Part shown: in pieces, positions 36,401 through 46,308 of the stretch
Numbering within the stretch: the first letter of the stretch is position 1
Layout: each line of letters opens with the position of its first letter
Source: Pseudomonas sp. BP8
GTDB lineage: Bacteria > Pseudomonadota > Gammaproteobacteria > Pseudomonadales > Pseudomonadaceae
DNA: 64,000 bases
Direction of reading: 5' to 3'
NCBI RefSeq assembly: GCF_017875955.1
Contig: NZ_JAGINK010000001.1
Location: 1,836,001 to 1,900,000, forward strand
The notes under the pieces: generated by a model
What the model was told of the DNA's origin: nothing
Database searches by the model: none
What the model saw: the letters and a program-made list of their open reading frames with translations, nothing else
Position numbers and translations under genes: made by a program

Positions 36401-37075
36401 ATGACCACCCTGTTGGCCCTGGATACTGCCACCGAAGCCTGTTCCGTCGCGCTGCTGCATGACGGCAAGGTGACCAGCCACTATGAGGTCATCCCGCGCC
36501 TGCATGCGCAAAAGCTGCTGCCGATGATCAAGCAACTGCTGGCTGACGCCGGCGTGCCGTTGAGCGCACTCGATGCCATCGCCTTTGGCCGTGGGCCAGG
36601 CGCCTTCACTGGGGTACGGATTGCCATCGGCGTGGTGCAGGGCCTGGCCTTTGCCCTGGAGCGCCCGGTATTGCCGGTTTCCAATCTGGCAGCCTTGGCC
36701 CAGGGAGTGCTGCGCGAGCGCGGTATCCAGCAGGTTGCGGCAGCCATCGATGCGCGCATGGACGAAGTCTACTGGGGTTGCTACCAGGCCAGCGAAGGCG
36801 AGATGCGCCTGCTCGGACGCGAGGCAGTGCTGGCGCCCGAGCGGGTCGTGCTGCCTGAGGGCAGCAAGGGTGACTGGTTCGGTGCCGGTACTGGCTGGAA
36901 TTACGCCGAGCGCCTGGCGCCAAGCGTCAGCGCCAGCGACGCCACGCTGCTGCCGAATGCGTTGGACGTGCTCAGCCTGGCAAACTTTGCCTGGGACCGC
37001 GGCGAGGCGATTCCTGCCGACCAGGCGCAACCGGTTTATCTGCGTGATAACGTCGCGACGCCCAAGGCGTTCTGA
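36401..37075 (+). CDS. tsaB: tRNA threonylcarbamoyladenosine complex protein TsaB
   Basis: 224 residues. Partner of TsaD, TsaE and TsaC/TsaC2 in making t6A at tRNA position 37. ASKHA-type N-lobe: LLALDTATEACSVALLHDG, HAQKLLPMIKQLL, then FGRGPGAFTGVRIAIGVVQGLA, the strongest family signature. It dimerises with TsaD rather than catalysing alone. Confidence 0.96.
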   Translation: MTTLLALDTATEACSVALLHDGKVTSHYEVIPRLHAQKLLPMIKQLLADAGVPLSALDAIAFGRGPGAFTGVRIAIGVVQGLAFALERPVLPVSNLAALAQGVLRERGIQQVAAAIDARMDEVYWGCYQASEGEMRLLGREAVLAPERVVLPEGSKGDWFGAGTGWNYAERLAPSVSASDATLLPNALDVLSLANFAWDRGEAIPADQAQPVYLRDNVATPKAF

Positions 37076-37205
37076 CGGCTATTCATCGGCGAGCGACCTT
37101 CGCGCTAAACCTTTCGTATGAAATGTGGTCCAGTTATCACAACGGCATTCGCGATGAATCGCGGATGCTGCTAGATTGCCATCATGGGTCCTGAGTGTTC
37201 ATTTC

Positions 37206-37493
37206 ATGCGTATCGACGGCTTCTCATCACAGTCCTATCCGATCAAGCGCCCAGTGCGCAAGGCACCGGTACGTGAAGAGGCAGTTGAAGATGCCGATCT
37301 GGTCGAAGACATCGAAGTGCCTCAGGAGGCCAGGACTCCGCGCCGCAGCGGTGGTCTGCCGGCCCGCCAACAAGACCTGATCTTCCCGCGCGCGCGTGAC
37401 CGGCGCACGGCGACCGCGCTGGCCAGCTACCTGGCCACGGCTGGCTTCTGCGATTGGGAGATGGAAGTGACAGGGCTTGATCTGTACATTTGA
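37206..37493 (+). CDS. Conserved hypothetical protein
   Basis: 95 residues from the ATG at 37206 (MRIDGFSSQSYPIKRP). The N-terminal half is low-complexity and charged; the C-terminal half contains DLIFPRARDRRTATALASYLATAGFCDWEMEV. No domain recognised. It sits between tsaB and the DUF72 gene, 3 bases before the latter, and may be co-transcribed with it. The ribosome site is weak. Confidence 0.6.
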   Translation: MRIDGFSSQSYPIKRPVRKAPVREEAVEDADLVEDIEVPQEARTPRRSGGLPARQQDLIFPRARDRRTATALASYLATAGFCDWEMEVTGLDLYI

Positions 37494-37496
37494 TGG

Positions 37497-38366
37497 ATGA
37501 ATCCATCGCCACTGCCTTACTTTCTCGGTTGTCCGTCCTGGAGCGAAAACGCCTGGCGCGACTACCTGTATCCCGCCGACGCCAAGGCCACTGAATTTCT
37601 CGGTTTGTACAGCCAAGTCTTCAATGCTGTTGAAGGCAACACTACGTTCTATGCCCGTCCCGCGCCTGCCACGGTAGAGCGCTGGGCGCAGATCATGCCG
37701 GCGCATTTTCGCTTTACTGCAAAATTTCCCCGCGACGTCAGCCATGCGGGAGATCTGCGCGAGCACCTGCAGGCGGCCATCGACTTCACTCGTCTGCTGG
37801 CGCCATTGGGCGAGCGGGTCTCACCCTACTGGCTGCAGCTGCCCGCACTGTTCGGCCCCTCGCGGCTGGCGGAGCTGGACTACTTTCTCGAACACATCGG
37901 CGTACCGGTCGCGGTCGAAGTGCGTCACCCTGGCTTCTTCGCCCGTGGCGACGAGGAACGTGCGCTCAACCGCCTGCTGCTCGGGCGCGGGGTAGAGCGC
38001 ATCTGTCTGGATCCACGCGCGCTGTTCAGTTGCAGCTCTGACGACCCTGCGGTTCTTCACGCCCAGGCCAAAAAGCCGCGTGTGCCGCCTCGGCCGGCGG
38101 CGTTCAGCCAGCATCCGCAAATCCGCTTTATCGGCCACCCGCGGCTGGAAGCGAACGAGGCGTTTCTGACGCCTTGGGTGGCCAAGGTCGCTGAATGGAT
38201 CGAGCAGGGCCGCTGCCCGTACATCTTCCTGCACACCTCCGATAACCGCCTGGCCGCTGCATTGGCCCAGCGCTTTCATCAGCGTCTGGGCGAGCGCTTG
38301 CCGGGCTTGGCAACGTTGCCGGAATTGCCGCGCGCGCCTGAGGTCGAACAACTGGGACTACTCTGA
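37497..38366 (+). CDS. DUF72 (YecE-like) protein
   Basis: 289 residues, TIM-barrel-like DUF72 family. FLGCPSWSENAWRDYLYP at the start, VFNAVEGNTTFYARPAPATVERW, and FRFTAKFPRDVSH are its usual blocks; IPVAVEVRHPGF appears as VPVAVEVRHPGFF. Catalytic role unknown. It starts 3 bases after the preceding small gene. Confidence 0.88.
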   Translation: MNPSPLPYFLGCPSWSENAWRDYLYPADAKATEFLGLYSQVFNAVEGNTTFYARPAPATVERWAQIMPAHFRFTAKFPRDVSHAGDLREHLQAAIDFTRLLAPLGERVSPYWLQLPALFGPSRLAELDYFLEHIGVPVAVEVRHPGFFARGDEERALNRLLLGRGVERICLDPRALFSCSSDDPAVLHAQAKKPRVPPRPAAFSQHPQIRFIGHPRLEANEAFLTPWVAKVAEWIEQGRCPYIFLHTSDNRLAAALAQRFHQRLGERLPGLATLPELPRAPEVEQLGLL

Positions 38367-38396
38367 CCACTCCTCAACCTGCCGGAGCCTGTGACC

Positions 38397-39227
38397 ATGG
38401 ATGTGCAAACCCTGCGAGCCGAGGCCTTCAAGGCACTGCATGAGCGTGACGGTGCTTTCGTCATCCCCAATCCCTGGGACGCGGGTTCGGCGCGACTGTT
38501 GGCCAGCCTCGGCTTCGAGGCCCTGGCTACCACCAGCGCCGGCCTGGCGTTCAGCCTGGCTCGCCCGGATGGCGAAGGCGCGCTCAGCCTGGATGAAACC
38601 CTGGACAACGCCCGCGCGATAGTCGATGCGACGCCGCTACCAGTTGCGGCAGACCTGGAAAACGGCTTTGGCGACCTGCCGGACGACTGTGCCCAGGCCA
38701 TTCTGCGTGCCGCAGAGGCAGGCCTGGTCGGGGGTTCGATAGAGGATGCCAGTGGCCGCAGCGAAGCGCCGATCTACGACCTGGGCCTGGCCGTAGAGCG
38801 TGTTCGCGCCGCGGTTCAGGCGGCGCGCAGCCTGCCGTTTCCGTTCACCCTGTGTGCCCGCGCCGAAAACCTGCTGCATGGCCGCATGGACCTCGACGAC
38901 ACCATCCTGCGGCTGCAGGCGTATGCCGAAGCGGGTGCCGATGTACTGTATGCACCGGGGTTGCGTAGCGTCGATGAGGTGCGCGCTGTGGTGCAGGCTG
39001 TCGCGCCCAGGCCGGTCAATGTGCTGATGGGGCTGGCGGGGGTGCCGTTGAGCGTCAATCAGTTGCAGGATCTGGGCGTGCGCCGTATCAGTGTCGGCTC
39101 GTCACTGGCCCGCGCTGCGCTGGGGGCGATGCACCGGGCGGCATTGGAGATTCGTGATCAGGGTACGTTTGGCTACAGCGAACAGGCGTTGCCGTTTGCC
39201 CAGCTCAACGACCTGTTCCGTCGCTGA
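38397..39227 (+). CDS. Isocitrate lyase/PEP mutase superfamily protein
   Basis: 276 residues from MDVQTLRAEAFKAL; a GTG two codons earlier is an alternative. The barrel shows VIPNPWDAGSARLLASLGFEALATTSAGLA and LPVAADLENGFGDLP (described in parts), where the metal and substrate sites lie. The catalytic loop is VGGSIEDASG instead of the KKCGH of isocitrate lyase, so it acts on a related small 2-oxo or 2-hydroxy acid; the substrate is not established. Confidence 0.85.
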   Translation: MDVQTLRAEAFKALHERDGAFVIPNPWDAGSARLLASLGFEALATTSAGLAFSLARPDGEGALSLDETLDNARAIVDATPLPVAADLENGFGDLPDDCAQAILRAAEAGLVGGSIEDASGRSEAPIYDLGLAVERVRAAVQAARSLPFPFTLCARAENLLHGRMDLDDTILRLQAYAEAGADVLYAPGLRSVDEVRAVVQAVAPRPVNVLMGLAGVPLSVNQLQDLGVRRISVGSSLARAALGAMHRAALEIRDQGTFGYSEQALPFAQLNDLFRR

Positions 39228-39233
39228 AGCCTG

Positions 39234-39923
39234 ATGCGCTGGTTCGCCTGGCTGCTGTTCGGCCTGCTGCTTGCGGCGGGGCAAGCCTGGTATCTGGGCT
39301 GGCGCCCGCCTTCGGCATGGAACCCTTGGGCGGTACTGGATGTGCGTGAGCCGCCCAATCTGCTCAGCCCTTTCAAGTTGTCACGGCTGCGCGATGACCC
39401 CGCGCTGTGTCAGCAGGCACTGGCCACCTCGGCACTGCGCTTTCGCCAGCAGGCCGACAGCCCGGTGAGCGCGCGCTGCCCGCTGCAGAATGTATGGCGG
39501 GTCGAGGCAGGGCAGGCGCGCTTGAGCAGCAGTTTCCTGGCCACTTGCCCGCTGGCGGTAGCCTACGCCCTGTTCGAGGAGCACGGCCTGCAGCCGGCGG
39601 CGCAGCGGGTGTTTGGCCAGCCGGTGACGCAGGTCGAGCACTTGGGTAGCTTTGCCTGCCGCAATGTCTATAACCGCAAGGAAGGCCGCCTCAGCCAGCA
39701 CGCCACGGCGAATGCCCTGGATGTCAGCGGGTTTCGGCTCAAGGACGGCCAGCGTATCGTTCTCGCTCAGGACTGGCAGGCAGGCGGGCAGAAGGCCGAG
39801 TTTCTCCGGCAGGTCCGCCAGGCGGCCTGCGAGAGTTTCAGTACGGTATTGGGGCCAGATTACAACGCGGCTCACCACAACCACTTTCACCTGGACATGG
39901 GCCGCTGGCAGATCTGCCGCTGA
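39234..39923 (+). CDS. Extensin-like C-terminal domain protein (M15-like peptidase fold)
   Basis: 229 residues with an N-terminal signal or membrane anchor (WFAWLLFGLLLAAGQAW). The C-terminal domain carries HATANALDVSGFRL and HHNHFHLDMGRW, the His/Asp/His metal pattern of the D,D-carboxypeptidase-like extensin family. It probably acts on cell wall in the periplasm; no activity has been proven. Six bases after the preceding gene. Confidence 0.78.
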   Translation: MRWFAWLLFGLLLAAGQAWYLGWRPPSAWNPWAVLDVREPPNLLSPFKLSRLRDDPALCQQALATSALRFRQQADSPVSARCPLQNVWRVEAGQARLSSSFLATCPLAVAYALFEEHGLQPAAQRVFGQPVTQVEHLGSFACRNVYNRKEGRLSQHATANALDVSGFRLKDGQRIVLAQDWQAGGQKAEFLRQVRQAACESFSTVLGPDYNAAHHNHFHLDMGRWQICR

Positions 39924-39925
39924 CC

Positions 39926-40546
39926 TCAGGCGTGAACGCGGACGTTGTTCAGTACGACCGGGCGCGCCCAGTGGGTATCGAACTCGAGGTCGTTCTGCTG
40001 CTGCGCCAGGGTGCTGTCGTCAAAGGGTTCGGCGGCAGGGTCGAGCAGGCTCATCTCGAACTCGGCGATCGGCAGGTGCAGGGGGCGCGGGGAGGGCGCG
40101 GCCCCCGGTGCTGGCAGCGGTTGGCCGTGGCTCATGACCACCGGGCGCAGCCAGCTGTTGTTGAGGTCGAGATTGCGTTGCTGCTCGATCAGTTCGGCAG
40201 CGCTGAAGGGTTCAGGCGCCGGCTCCAGCAGGTTGGCCTCAAGTTCTGCCTTGGGCAGAAACAGCGGCTCGGGTGGAACGACCTGAGTTTCTTTGACCGG
40301 GCAGGCGCGCTGTGCGTCGATCAGGGCCAGGGCACGGGCGCCGCCGATCGGTTCGCCGCTGTCCTGGTCATACTGCACCAGCGCCTGGCTGAAGGTGTCT
40401 TCTTCCTGACCTTGCTGATCAGCCATGGCCCGGGCAAAGAAATCCTGCCACAGGTGGCTGACGCCGCCGAGTGCCTGGGTATTCTGCCGACCGTAGTTGC
40501 CGACGGGCGACAGGTAGGTCAAGCCGATGGGAAGAGTATCTGACAT
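39926..40546 (-). CDS. Hypothetical protein with two internal repeats
   Basis: 206 residues, acidic, cytoplasmic. Two copies of a ~50-residue block lie in the C-terminal part: PLFLPKAELEANLLEPAPEPF then WLRPVVMSHG, and PLHLPIAEFEMSLLDPAAEPF then WARPVVLNNV. The linker has QQRNLDLNNS in the first and QQNDLEFDTH in the second. No known domain. Convergent with the extensin-like gene and divergent from rsmJ. Confidence 0.7.
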   Translation of the reverse strand: MSDTLPIGLTYLSPVGNYGRQNTQALGGVSHLWQDFFARAMADQQGQEEDTFSQALVQYDQDSGEPIGGARALALIDAQRACPVKETQVVPPEPLFLPKAELEANLLEPAPEPFSAAELIEQQRNLDLNNSWLRPVVMSHGQPLPAPGAAPSPRPLHLPIAEFEMSLLDPAAEPFDDSTLAQQQNDLEFDTHWARPVVLNNVRVHA

Positions 40547-40619
40547 GGCAGTTGCGCGTGTTGTGCTCTGGCAGAATAGCGGATACTGCGTGTATCGGCC
40601 GTGGCCGGCGTTTCATTAA

Positions 40620-41423
<804 letters not shown>

Positions 41424-41469
41424 GGCAGCGCTTTCATACCTTTCGTTGTGCGTTTGGCTTGAGCGTGCT

Positions 41470-41513
41470 GGGGCCGCTTCGCGGCCCTTTCGCGACACAA
41501 GGCCGCTTCCACA
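41470..41513. repeat. REP element (type B), single
   Basis: GGGGCCGCTTCGCGGCCCTTTCG, then CGACACAAGGCCGCTTCC. One copy, right after rsmJ; marks the left edge of the island. Confidence 0.75.
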
Positions 41514-41614
41514 AGGGCAGCGGAAGCACAACCGCAACGCCCGCTGCTGATCTGTATTCCTTATAACCCTGATAAAAATGTTGAGGCAGCGGGGAGAGAG
41601 CATTTCACAGACAC

Positions 41615-41642
41615 TTTGTTAGGTCATACGACGACGTATAAC
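41615..41642 (+). promoter_or_regulatory. Promoter with operator palindrome for the first TRAP operon
   Basis: TTTGTT (41615-41620), 16 bases, TATAAC (41637-41642). The spacer holds ATACG-ACGA-CGTAT (41626-41639), a perfect inverted repeat of the shape bound by FCD-type GntR repressors. A repressor here would block RNA polymerase. No GntR gene is near. Confidence 0.5.
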
Positions 41643-41728
41643 CAAAAAAACAACAAGGTGATCTCCATGCTAAGTTCACGTCCTCGCCCTCGCGGCGCCC
41701 TCCCGTCGGTCAATAGCCGGGAGGCGCC

Positions 41729-42247
41729 ATGAACGCACTCCTCAAGGGTTACTTCCTTGCACTGAAGGTGCTGGTCGTTGCGTGCCTGATCTGCATCACG
41801 TGCCTGATCTTCACCAACGTCGTGCTGCGCTATGGCTTCAACTCGGGGCTGTTCTTCAGCGAAGAATTCTCGCGCCTGGCATTCGTCTGGCTGGTATTCG
41901 CCGGCGCCCAGTTGATGCTCCATGAAAACGGCCACATCGGTGTCGATGTACTGACCAGCCGTGTCTCGCCACGTATGGCCAAGTACATGCTGGCAGCGAC
42001 CCAACTACTGATGCTCTATGTGACTTGGCTGTTCCTTGATGGCAGCCTCAAGCAAACCCTGATCAACCTCCATGTCGGTGCGCCCTCGACCGGTATTTCC
42101 ATGGCCCTGTTCTATGGTGCGGGCCTGGTGTTCTCGGTGTGCAGCGGTGTCCTGCTGGGCGTGCAACTGGTCCGGACCCTGATCAGCGCCCCTCCTGCGC
42201 AGGTCGCGGAGCCCGCGCTGGCAGTCGAACAGGGAGCCGTCAAATAA
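41729..42247 (+). CDS. dctQ: TRAP transporter small permease DctQ (first system)
   Basis: 172 residues, four membrane helices. It partners DctM as the small membrane subunit of a sodium-coupled TRAP uptake system. Typical DctQ blocks: CLIFTNVVLRYGFNSGLFFSEEFSRLAFVWLVFAGA (described) and HENGHIGVDVL. The stop overlaps the dctM start by one base (TAATG). Substrate is set by the adjacent binding protein. Confidence 0.92.
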   Translation: MNALLKGYFLALKVLVVACLICITCLIFTNVVLRYGFNSGLFFSEEFSRLAFVWLVFAGAQLMLHENGHIGVDVLTSRVSPRMAKYMLAATQLLMLYVTWLFLDGSLKQTLINLHVGAPSTGISMALFYGAGLVFSVCSGVLLGVQLVRTLISAPPAQVAEPALAVEQGAVK

Positions 42248-43530
42248 TGGCCCTGTATCTTTTTGTCGGCGTGCTGATGGCCGCCATTCTGCTCGGCGTG
42301 CCGATCGCTTACGCCTTGATCCTCTGCGGCGTGGCCCTGATGGGGCTGCTCGGCCTGTTCGACGGGCAGATCATCGCGCAGAACATCATCAACTCGGCGG
42401 GCAGTTTTCCCCTGCTGGCCATCCCCTTGTTCATCATTGCCGGTGAGGTGATGAACAGTGGTGGCTTGTCCAAGCGCATCATCAACCTGGCCATCGCCAT
42501 GGTTGGCCACATGCGCGGCGGGCTTGGCTACGTGACCATCTTTGCCGGTGTGCTGCTGTCGAGCCTGTCTGGTTCGGCACTGGCCGACGCCGCGTCGCTG
42601 ACCGCGCTGTTGCTGCCGATGATGGTCATCGCCGGATACAACCGCAATCGCTCGGGAGGCCTGATCGCCTCGGTCTCGGTGCTCGGTTCGATCATTCCAC
42701 CGAGCATCGGCTTCGTCGTCTTCGGCGTGGCTTCGGGGCTGTCGATCACCAAGCTGTTTCTCGCCGGGATTGCCCCAGGGCTGCTGATCGCGCTGGCCTT
42801 GGTCGTCGCCTGGTGGCTGGTGTCGCGGCGCGATACCGATGTGCAGCTGAGCCCCAAGGCCTCTGGCAAGGAGCGCCTGAAGGCATTCGTCGACAGCATC
42901 TGGGCGCTCATCCTGCCGGTGATCATCGTGGTCGGCCTGCGCTTTGGCGTGGTGACACCGACTGAAGCCGGTGCCGTGGCCAGCGTGTATGCGCTGCTGG
43001 TGTCGTGCCTGGTCTATCGCGAGCTCGACCTGAAGTCGCTCAACGACCTGCTGCTGCGTGCCGGCAAGACCACAGCGGCGGTGATGTTCCTGGTCGCTTG
43101 CGCGTCGATTCCGGCCTGGATGATCACCATTGCCGATATTCCCGGACAGATCATCGACCTGATCCAGCCGGTGATCGACAGCCCACGGCTGCTGATCGTG
43201 GTGTTGATGCTGTTGATCCTGCTGATCTCGATGGTCATGGACCTCACGCCGACGGTGCTGCTGCTGGCGCCGATCCTGGTGCCGGTGGTTACCGCAGCCA
43301 ACATCGACCCGATCTACTTCGGTGTGCTGTTCATGGTCAATTGCTCGATCGGCCTGATCACCCCGCCGGTGGGCACGGTGCTCAACGTGGTCTGCGGTAT
43401 TGGCCGCATGCGCTACGAAGCGCTGCTCAAGGGCACCATGCCGTTTCTGATCGCCGAAATCATCGTGTTGTTCCTGTTGGTGATCTTCCCCGAGCTGGTC
43501 ACCGTCCCCGCGCAATGGTTCGCCCACTAA
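42247..43530 (+). CDS. dctM: TRAP transporter large permease DctM (first system)
   Basis: 427 residues, about 12 membrane segments, the usual DctM length. Motifs: AIPLFIIAGEVMNSGGLSKRI, GSALADAASLTALLLPMM, SIIPPSIGFVVFGVAS and LITPPVGTVLNVVCGI, the conserved TRAP transport segments. Its start codon overlaps the dctQ stop. Works with the DctP protein encoded 27 bp downstream. Confidence 0.94.
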   Translation: MALYLFVGVLMAAILLGVPIAYALILCGVALMGLLGLFDGQIIAQNIINSAGSFPLLAIPLFIIAGEVMNSGGLSKRIINLAIAMVGHMRGGLGYVTIFAGVLLSSLSGSALADAASLTALLLPMMVIAGYNRNRSGGLIASVSVLGSIIPPSIGFVVFGVASGLSITKLFLAGIAPGLLIALALVVAWWLVSRRDTDVQLSPKASGKERLKAFVDSIWALILPVIIVVGLRFGVVTPTEAGAVASVYALLVSCLVYRELDLKSLNDLLLRAGKTTAAVMFLVACASIPAWMITIADIPGQIIDLIQPVIDSPRLLIVVLMLLILLISMVMDLTPTVLLLAPILVPVVTAANIDPIYFGVLFMVNCSIGLITPPVGTVLNVVCGIGRMRYEALLKGTMPFLIAEIIVLFLLVIFPELVTVPAQWFAH

Positions 43531-43557
43531 CACCCAACAATAAAAAAGGAACCTGCC

Positions 43558-44556
43558 ATGTATAAGCCATTCGCAGCCGTCGCGGCCCTGCTGCTCGCCA
43601 GCAGCATGAGCTTTGCCGCCGACTACAACAGCCGGCTCATCAAGTTTGCCGCCACCAGCCCCAAGGGCACGCCGCCGGCCATCGGTATGGAGCTGTTCGC
43701 CAAGAAGGTCGAGCAGCGCAGCGGCGGCAAGATCAAGGTGCGAACCTTCCCCAACGGCGTCCTTGGCGGCGATGTCCAGGTGCTGTCGTCGCTGCAGGGC
43801 GGGGTGATCGAAATGATGACCTGGAACGCTGGCCTGATGCTCAACCACGTGACTGACTTCGGCATCCTCGATTTCCCGTTCCTGTACAACGACACCGCCA
43901 AGGTCGATGCCATGCTCGACGGTGAGGTGGGCAAGATGCTCACCGATCAGTTGCCGGAAAAGAACCTGGTCGGCCTGGCCTTCTGGGAGCTGGGTGTGCG
44001 CAACCTGACCAATAACGTGCGTCCCGTGCAGAAGCTCGAAGATATCGCCGGCCTGAAGATCCGCGCGCAGCAGTCGCCGTTGTTCCTCGATGTGTGGACC
44101 GCCCTGGGCGCCAACCCGACGCCGTTGCCGTTCACCGAAGTGCATACGGCGCTGGAGACGGGCACTGTCGATGGCCAGGAGAACCCGGCCGCACTGATCC
44201 TCGCTTCGAAATTCAACGAAGTGCAGAAATACCTGAGCCTGACCCGGCACAACTACAACCCGCAGATCGTGCTGATCGGCAAGACCTTCTGGGACTCGCT
44301 CAACCCGGATGAGCAGAAGCTGCTCTCGGAGGTGGCCATGGAGGTGCGCATCGAGCAGCGCAAGATCTCCCGCGAAGCCGACAGCAAGGCGATCGCCGAG
44401 TTGCGCAGCGCGGGCATGCAGGTCAATGAACTGGCTGCCGAAGAGGTGGCCCGCATCCAGGACAAGATCCGCCCGGTGGTCAGCAAGTATGCCGCGCAGA
44501 TCAATCCTGAACTGGTCCGCAAGGTCTACCAGGCCATGGACTTCCAACCGCAGTGA
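43558..44556 (+). CDS. dctP: TRAP transporter substrate-binding protein DctP (first system)
   Basis: 332 residues with a cleaved signal peptide (AAVAALLLASSMSFAA, cut near SFA-AD). Periplasmic DctP fold: FAKKVEQRSGGKIKVRTFPNGVLGG, GLKIRAQQSPLFLDVWTALG with the arginine that binds substrate carboxylate, and GTVDGQENPAALI. It delivers an organic acid to DctQM. No substrate can be assigned. Confidence 0.92.
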   Translation: MYKPFAAVAALLLASSMSFAADYNSRLIKFAATSPKGTPPAIGMELFAKKVEQRSGGKIKVRTFPNGVLGGDVQVLSSLQGGVIEMMTWNAGLMLNHVTDFGILDFPFLYNDTAKVDAMLDGEVGKMLTDQLPEKNLVGLAFWELGVRNLTNNVRPVQKLEDIAGLKIRAQQSPLFLDVWTALGANPTPLPFTEVHTALETGTVDGQENPAALILASKFNEVQKYLSLTRHNYNPQIVLIGKTFWDSLNPDEQKLLSEVAMEVRIEQRKISREADSKAIAELRSAGMQVNELAAEEVARIQDKIRPVVSKYAAQINPELVRKVYQAMDFQPQ

Positions 44557-44623
44557 CGATCCCCCGTGCGCCGCTGCGGCGGCGCGCGCACTAGCAGACA
44601 CGCACTATAAGAAAAGGACCCGC

Positions 44624-45424
44624 ATGAAAATCTCCGTTGCCCAGATCCACCCGGCCGACAACCCGAGCATGACCATCGACAAGGTCGCTGCGCTGGCCCG
44701 TCAGACTGCTGCCGAAGGTTCGCGCCTGATCGCCTTCGCCGAATGTCTGTTGACCGGCGGCTCGTTCGACAGCCGTGAAGACCTCGAGCGTGGCGCGATC
44801 GCCATCGACGCGCTGGCGCCGTTGCTGGAAGCTTCGGCGCAGACCGGCATCCTCATCGTTGTCGGCTTCTACGAGAAACACGCCGACTCGGTGTTCAACA
44901 CCGCGGCCCTGATCGGCCCGCAGGGGATCATCGGCCTGCACCGCAAACGGCACCTGCCGTTCATGATCGGCGACCGCTTCACTGATCGCCCGCAGGAGTG
45001 GACAGCGCCAATCTTCGACACCGAGATCGGTCGCATCGGTTTGGCTATCTGCTACGAGATCCGCTTCCCTGAGGTCGTGCGTACCCTGGCCCTGGAAGGT
45101 GCCGACATCGTCGTCCTGCCTGCCGCCTGGCCGGAGCAGGCGCGCATGCTGCCGGACATCTTCAGCACGGTGCGTGCGGCCGAGAACATGGTCTATTTCG
45201 TTGCACCGAACCGTAACGACATGGATGGCGGCATGCAGTTCATCGGCACCAGCCACATCATCGAGCCCTCCGGCAAGACCCTGGTCCGCGCGGGCCTGGA
45301 AGACGGTGTGTACAGCGTCGACATCGACCTGGGCAAGGCCCGCAACAAGTCGCTGATTCGCGACCCTGGCGTGTTCGAGGTGCATCCGTTCCGCGATCGC
45401 CTGCCGGAAACCTATCGCATCTGA
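44624..45424 (+). CDS. Nitrilase-superfamily carbon-nitrogen hydrolase
   Basis: 266 residues, ATG at 44624 with AAAGGA upstream. The catalytic triad is Glu40 (FAECLLTGG), Lys108 (LHRKRHLP) and Cys143 (AICYEIRFPE). Hydrolyses a C-N bond, most probably an amide, in the cytoplasm. Similar to omega-amidase/N-carbamoyl-type branches rather than true nitrile hydrolases, but the branch is not resolved from one sequence. It follows dctP and precedes the aldolase, so likely acts on imported substrate. Confidence 0.85.
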   Translation: MKISVAQIHPADNPSMTIDKVAALARQTAAEGSRLIAFAECLLTGGSFDSREDLERGAIAIDALAPLLEASAQTGILIVVGFYEKHADSVFNTAALIGPQGIIGLHRKRHLPFMIGDRFTDRPQEWTAPIFDTEIGRIGLAICYEIRFPEVVRTLALEGADIVVLPAAWPEQARMLPDIFSTVRAAENMVYFVAPNRNDMDGGMQFIGTSHIIEPSGKTLVRAGLEDGVYSVDIDLGKARNKSLIRDPGVFEVHPFRDRLPETYRI

Positions 45425-45459
45425 TGGCGACTCATCCACCACAGGGCAGGAGCATCACC

Positions 45460-46260
45460 ATGCACAGCACACAGACCTCGCTCAAGCAGCGGATGGCGGC
45501 TGGCAACACCTTTGGCATGAACATCTACAGCACCGCCTGCATGCCCATCGAGGTAGCCGGCAACTGGGGCCTGGACTTTGTCTTTATCGATGCCGAGCAC
45601 ACCGCGCTGGGCGTTGACCGCGACATGGAAAAACTGATTCTGGCGGCCAGCAATGCGGCCATCCACAGCTTGGTGCGGGTCCGCGGCACACTCGAGTGGG
45701 ATATCCGCAAGGCGCTGGAAATGGGCGCTTCAGGTGTGATCGTGCCGCAAGTGCACAGTGCCGCACAGATGCGCGAGATCATCCGCTTCAGCAAGTTTGC
45801 GCCGCTGGGCCGGCGCGGGGGGGACAGCTCGGTGCGTTCAGCGGGCTATGCCGGGCCTGGCTTCGACTGGGCGCGCTACACCGAGGCGCAGAATGCCCAG
45901 AGCGTGATCGTGCCCATGGCTGAAAGCTACGAGTTCTTTGACCACATCGATGAAATACTCGATGTCGAAGGCATCGATGCAGTGCATTTCGGCCCGGCCG
46001 ATTATTCGTTGTCGCGGGGGCTGCCGGTCGACTACCGGTTGGGCAATCCGGAGGTGTTCGAGCGCCTCCAGGTGCTCATCGACAAGTGTCATGCGCGTTC
46101 GATCCAGGTCATGGTGCCGTGCTTCCCGGCCGATCTGCAGACGGCCCGGCGCTTGATCGAAATGGGCAGCGACATGTTGCTGATGGGCAGTGATCTGTCC
46201 TGGCTGAACAGCGCCGGGCAACAGATTGCCGCAGTGCAGCAGGCGCTGCGCGGCGGTTGA
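45460..46260 (+). CDS. HpcH/HpaI family aldolase
   Basis: 266 residues, with the ATG at 45460 chosen because GGCAGGAG precedes it. Metal-dependent class II aldolase of the pyruvate type. The metal ligands fall at Glu155 (VPMAESYEF) and Asp181 (HFGPADYSLS), with His47 (DAEHTALG) and Arg75 as catalytic/substrate residues. It splits a 4-hydroxy-2-oxoacid into pyruvate or a 2-oxo acid plus an aldehyde or oxo acid. Part of the first TRAP operon. Confidence 0.86.
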   Translation: MHSTQTSLKQRMAAGNTFGMNIYSTACMPIEVAGNWGLDFVFIDAEHTALGVDRDMEKLILAASNAAIHSLVRVRGTLEWDIRKALEMGASGVIVPQVHSAAQMREIIRFSKFAPLGRRGGDSSVRSAGYAGPGFDWARYTEAQNAQSVIVPMAESYEFFDHIDEILDVEGIDAVHFGPADYSLSRGLPVDYRLGNPEVFERLQVLIDKCHARSIQVMVPCFPADLQTARRLIEMGSDMLLMGSDLSWLNSAGQQIAAVQQALRGG

Positions 46261-46274
46261 TCCGGCTCGTCTGT

Positions 46275-46298
46275 ATTGGGGCCGCAAAGCGGCCCAAT
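46275..46298 (+). terminator. Hairpin between convergent aldolase and LysR genes
   Basis: ATTGGGGCCGC-AAA-GCGGCCCAAT: about ten pairs with one bulged G. No T tract, so a moderate terminator at best. Confidence 0.4.
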
Positions 46299-46308
46299 TC
46301 CAGTAGCC

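Larger units (their letters stand above)
41424..41728. other. 305-bp intergenic region before the first TRAP operon
   Basis: Holds the REP at 41470-41513, the operator-like palindrome at 41626-41639 and a CCTCCCGTCGG/CCGGGAGG hairpin (around 41699-41725) immediately before the dctQ start. No gene. Confidence 0.6.

Noticed and set aside
42112..44601. 829-codon minus-strand frame opposite the first TRAP operon
   Set aside because: His/Gln/Asp-rich shadow; DctM and DctP on the plus strand are unmistakable.
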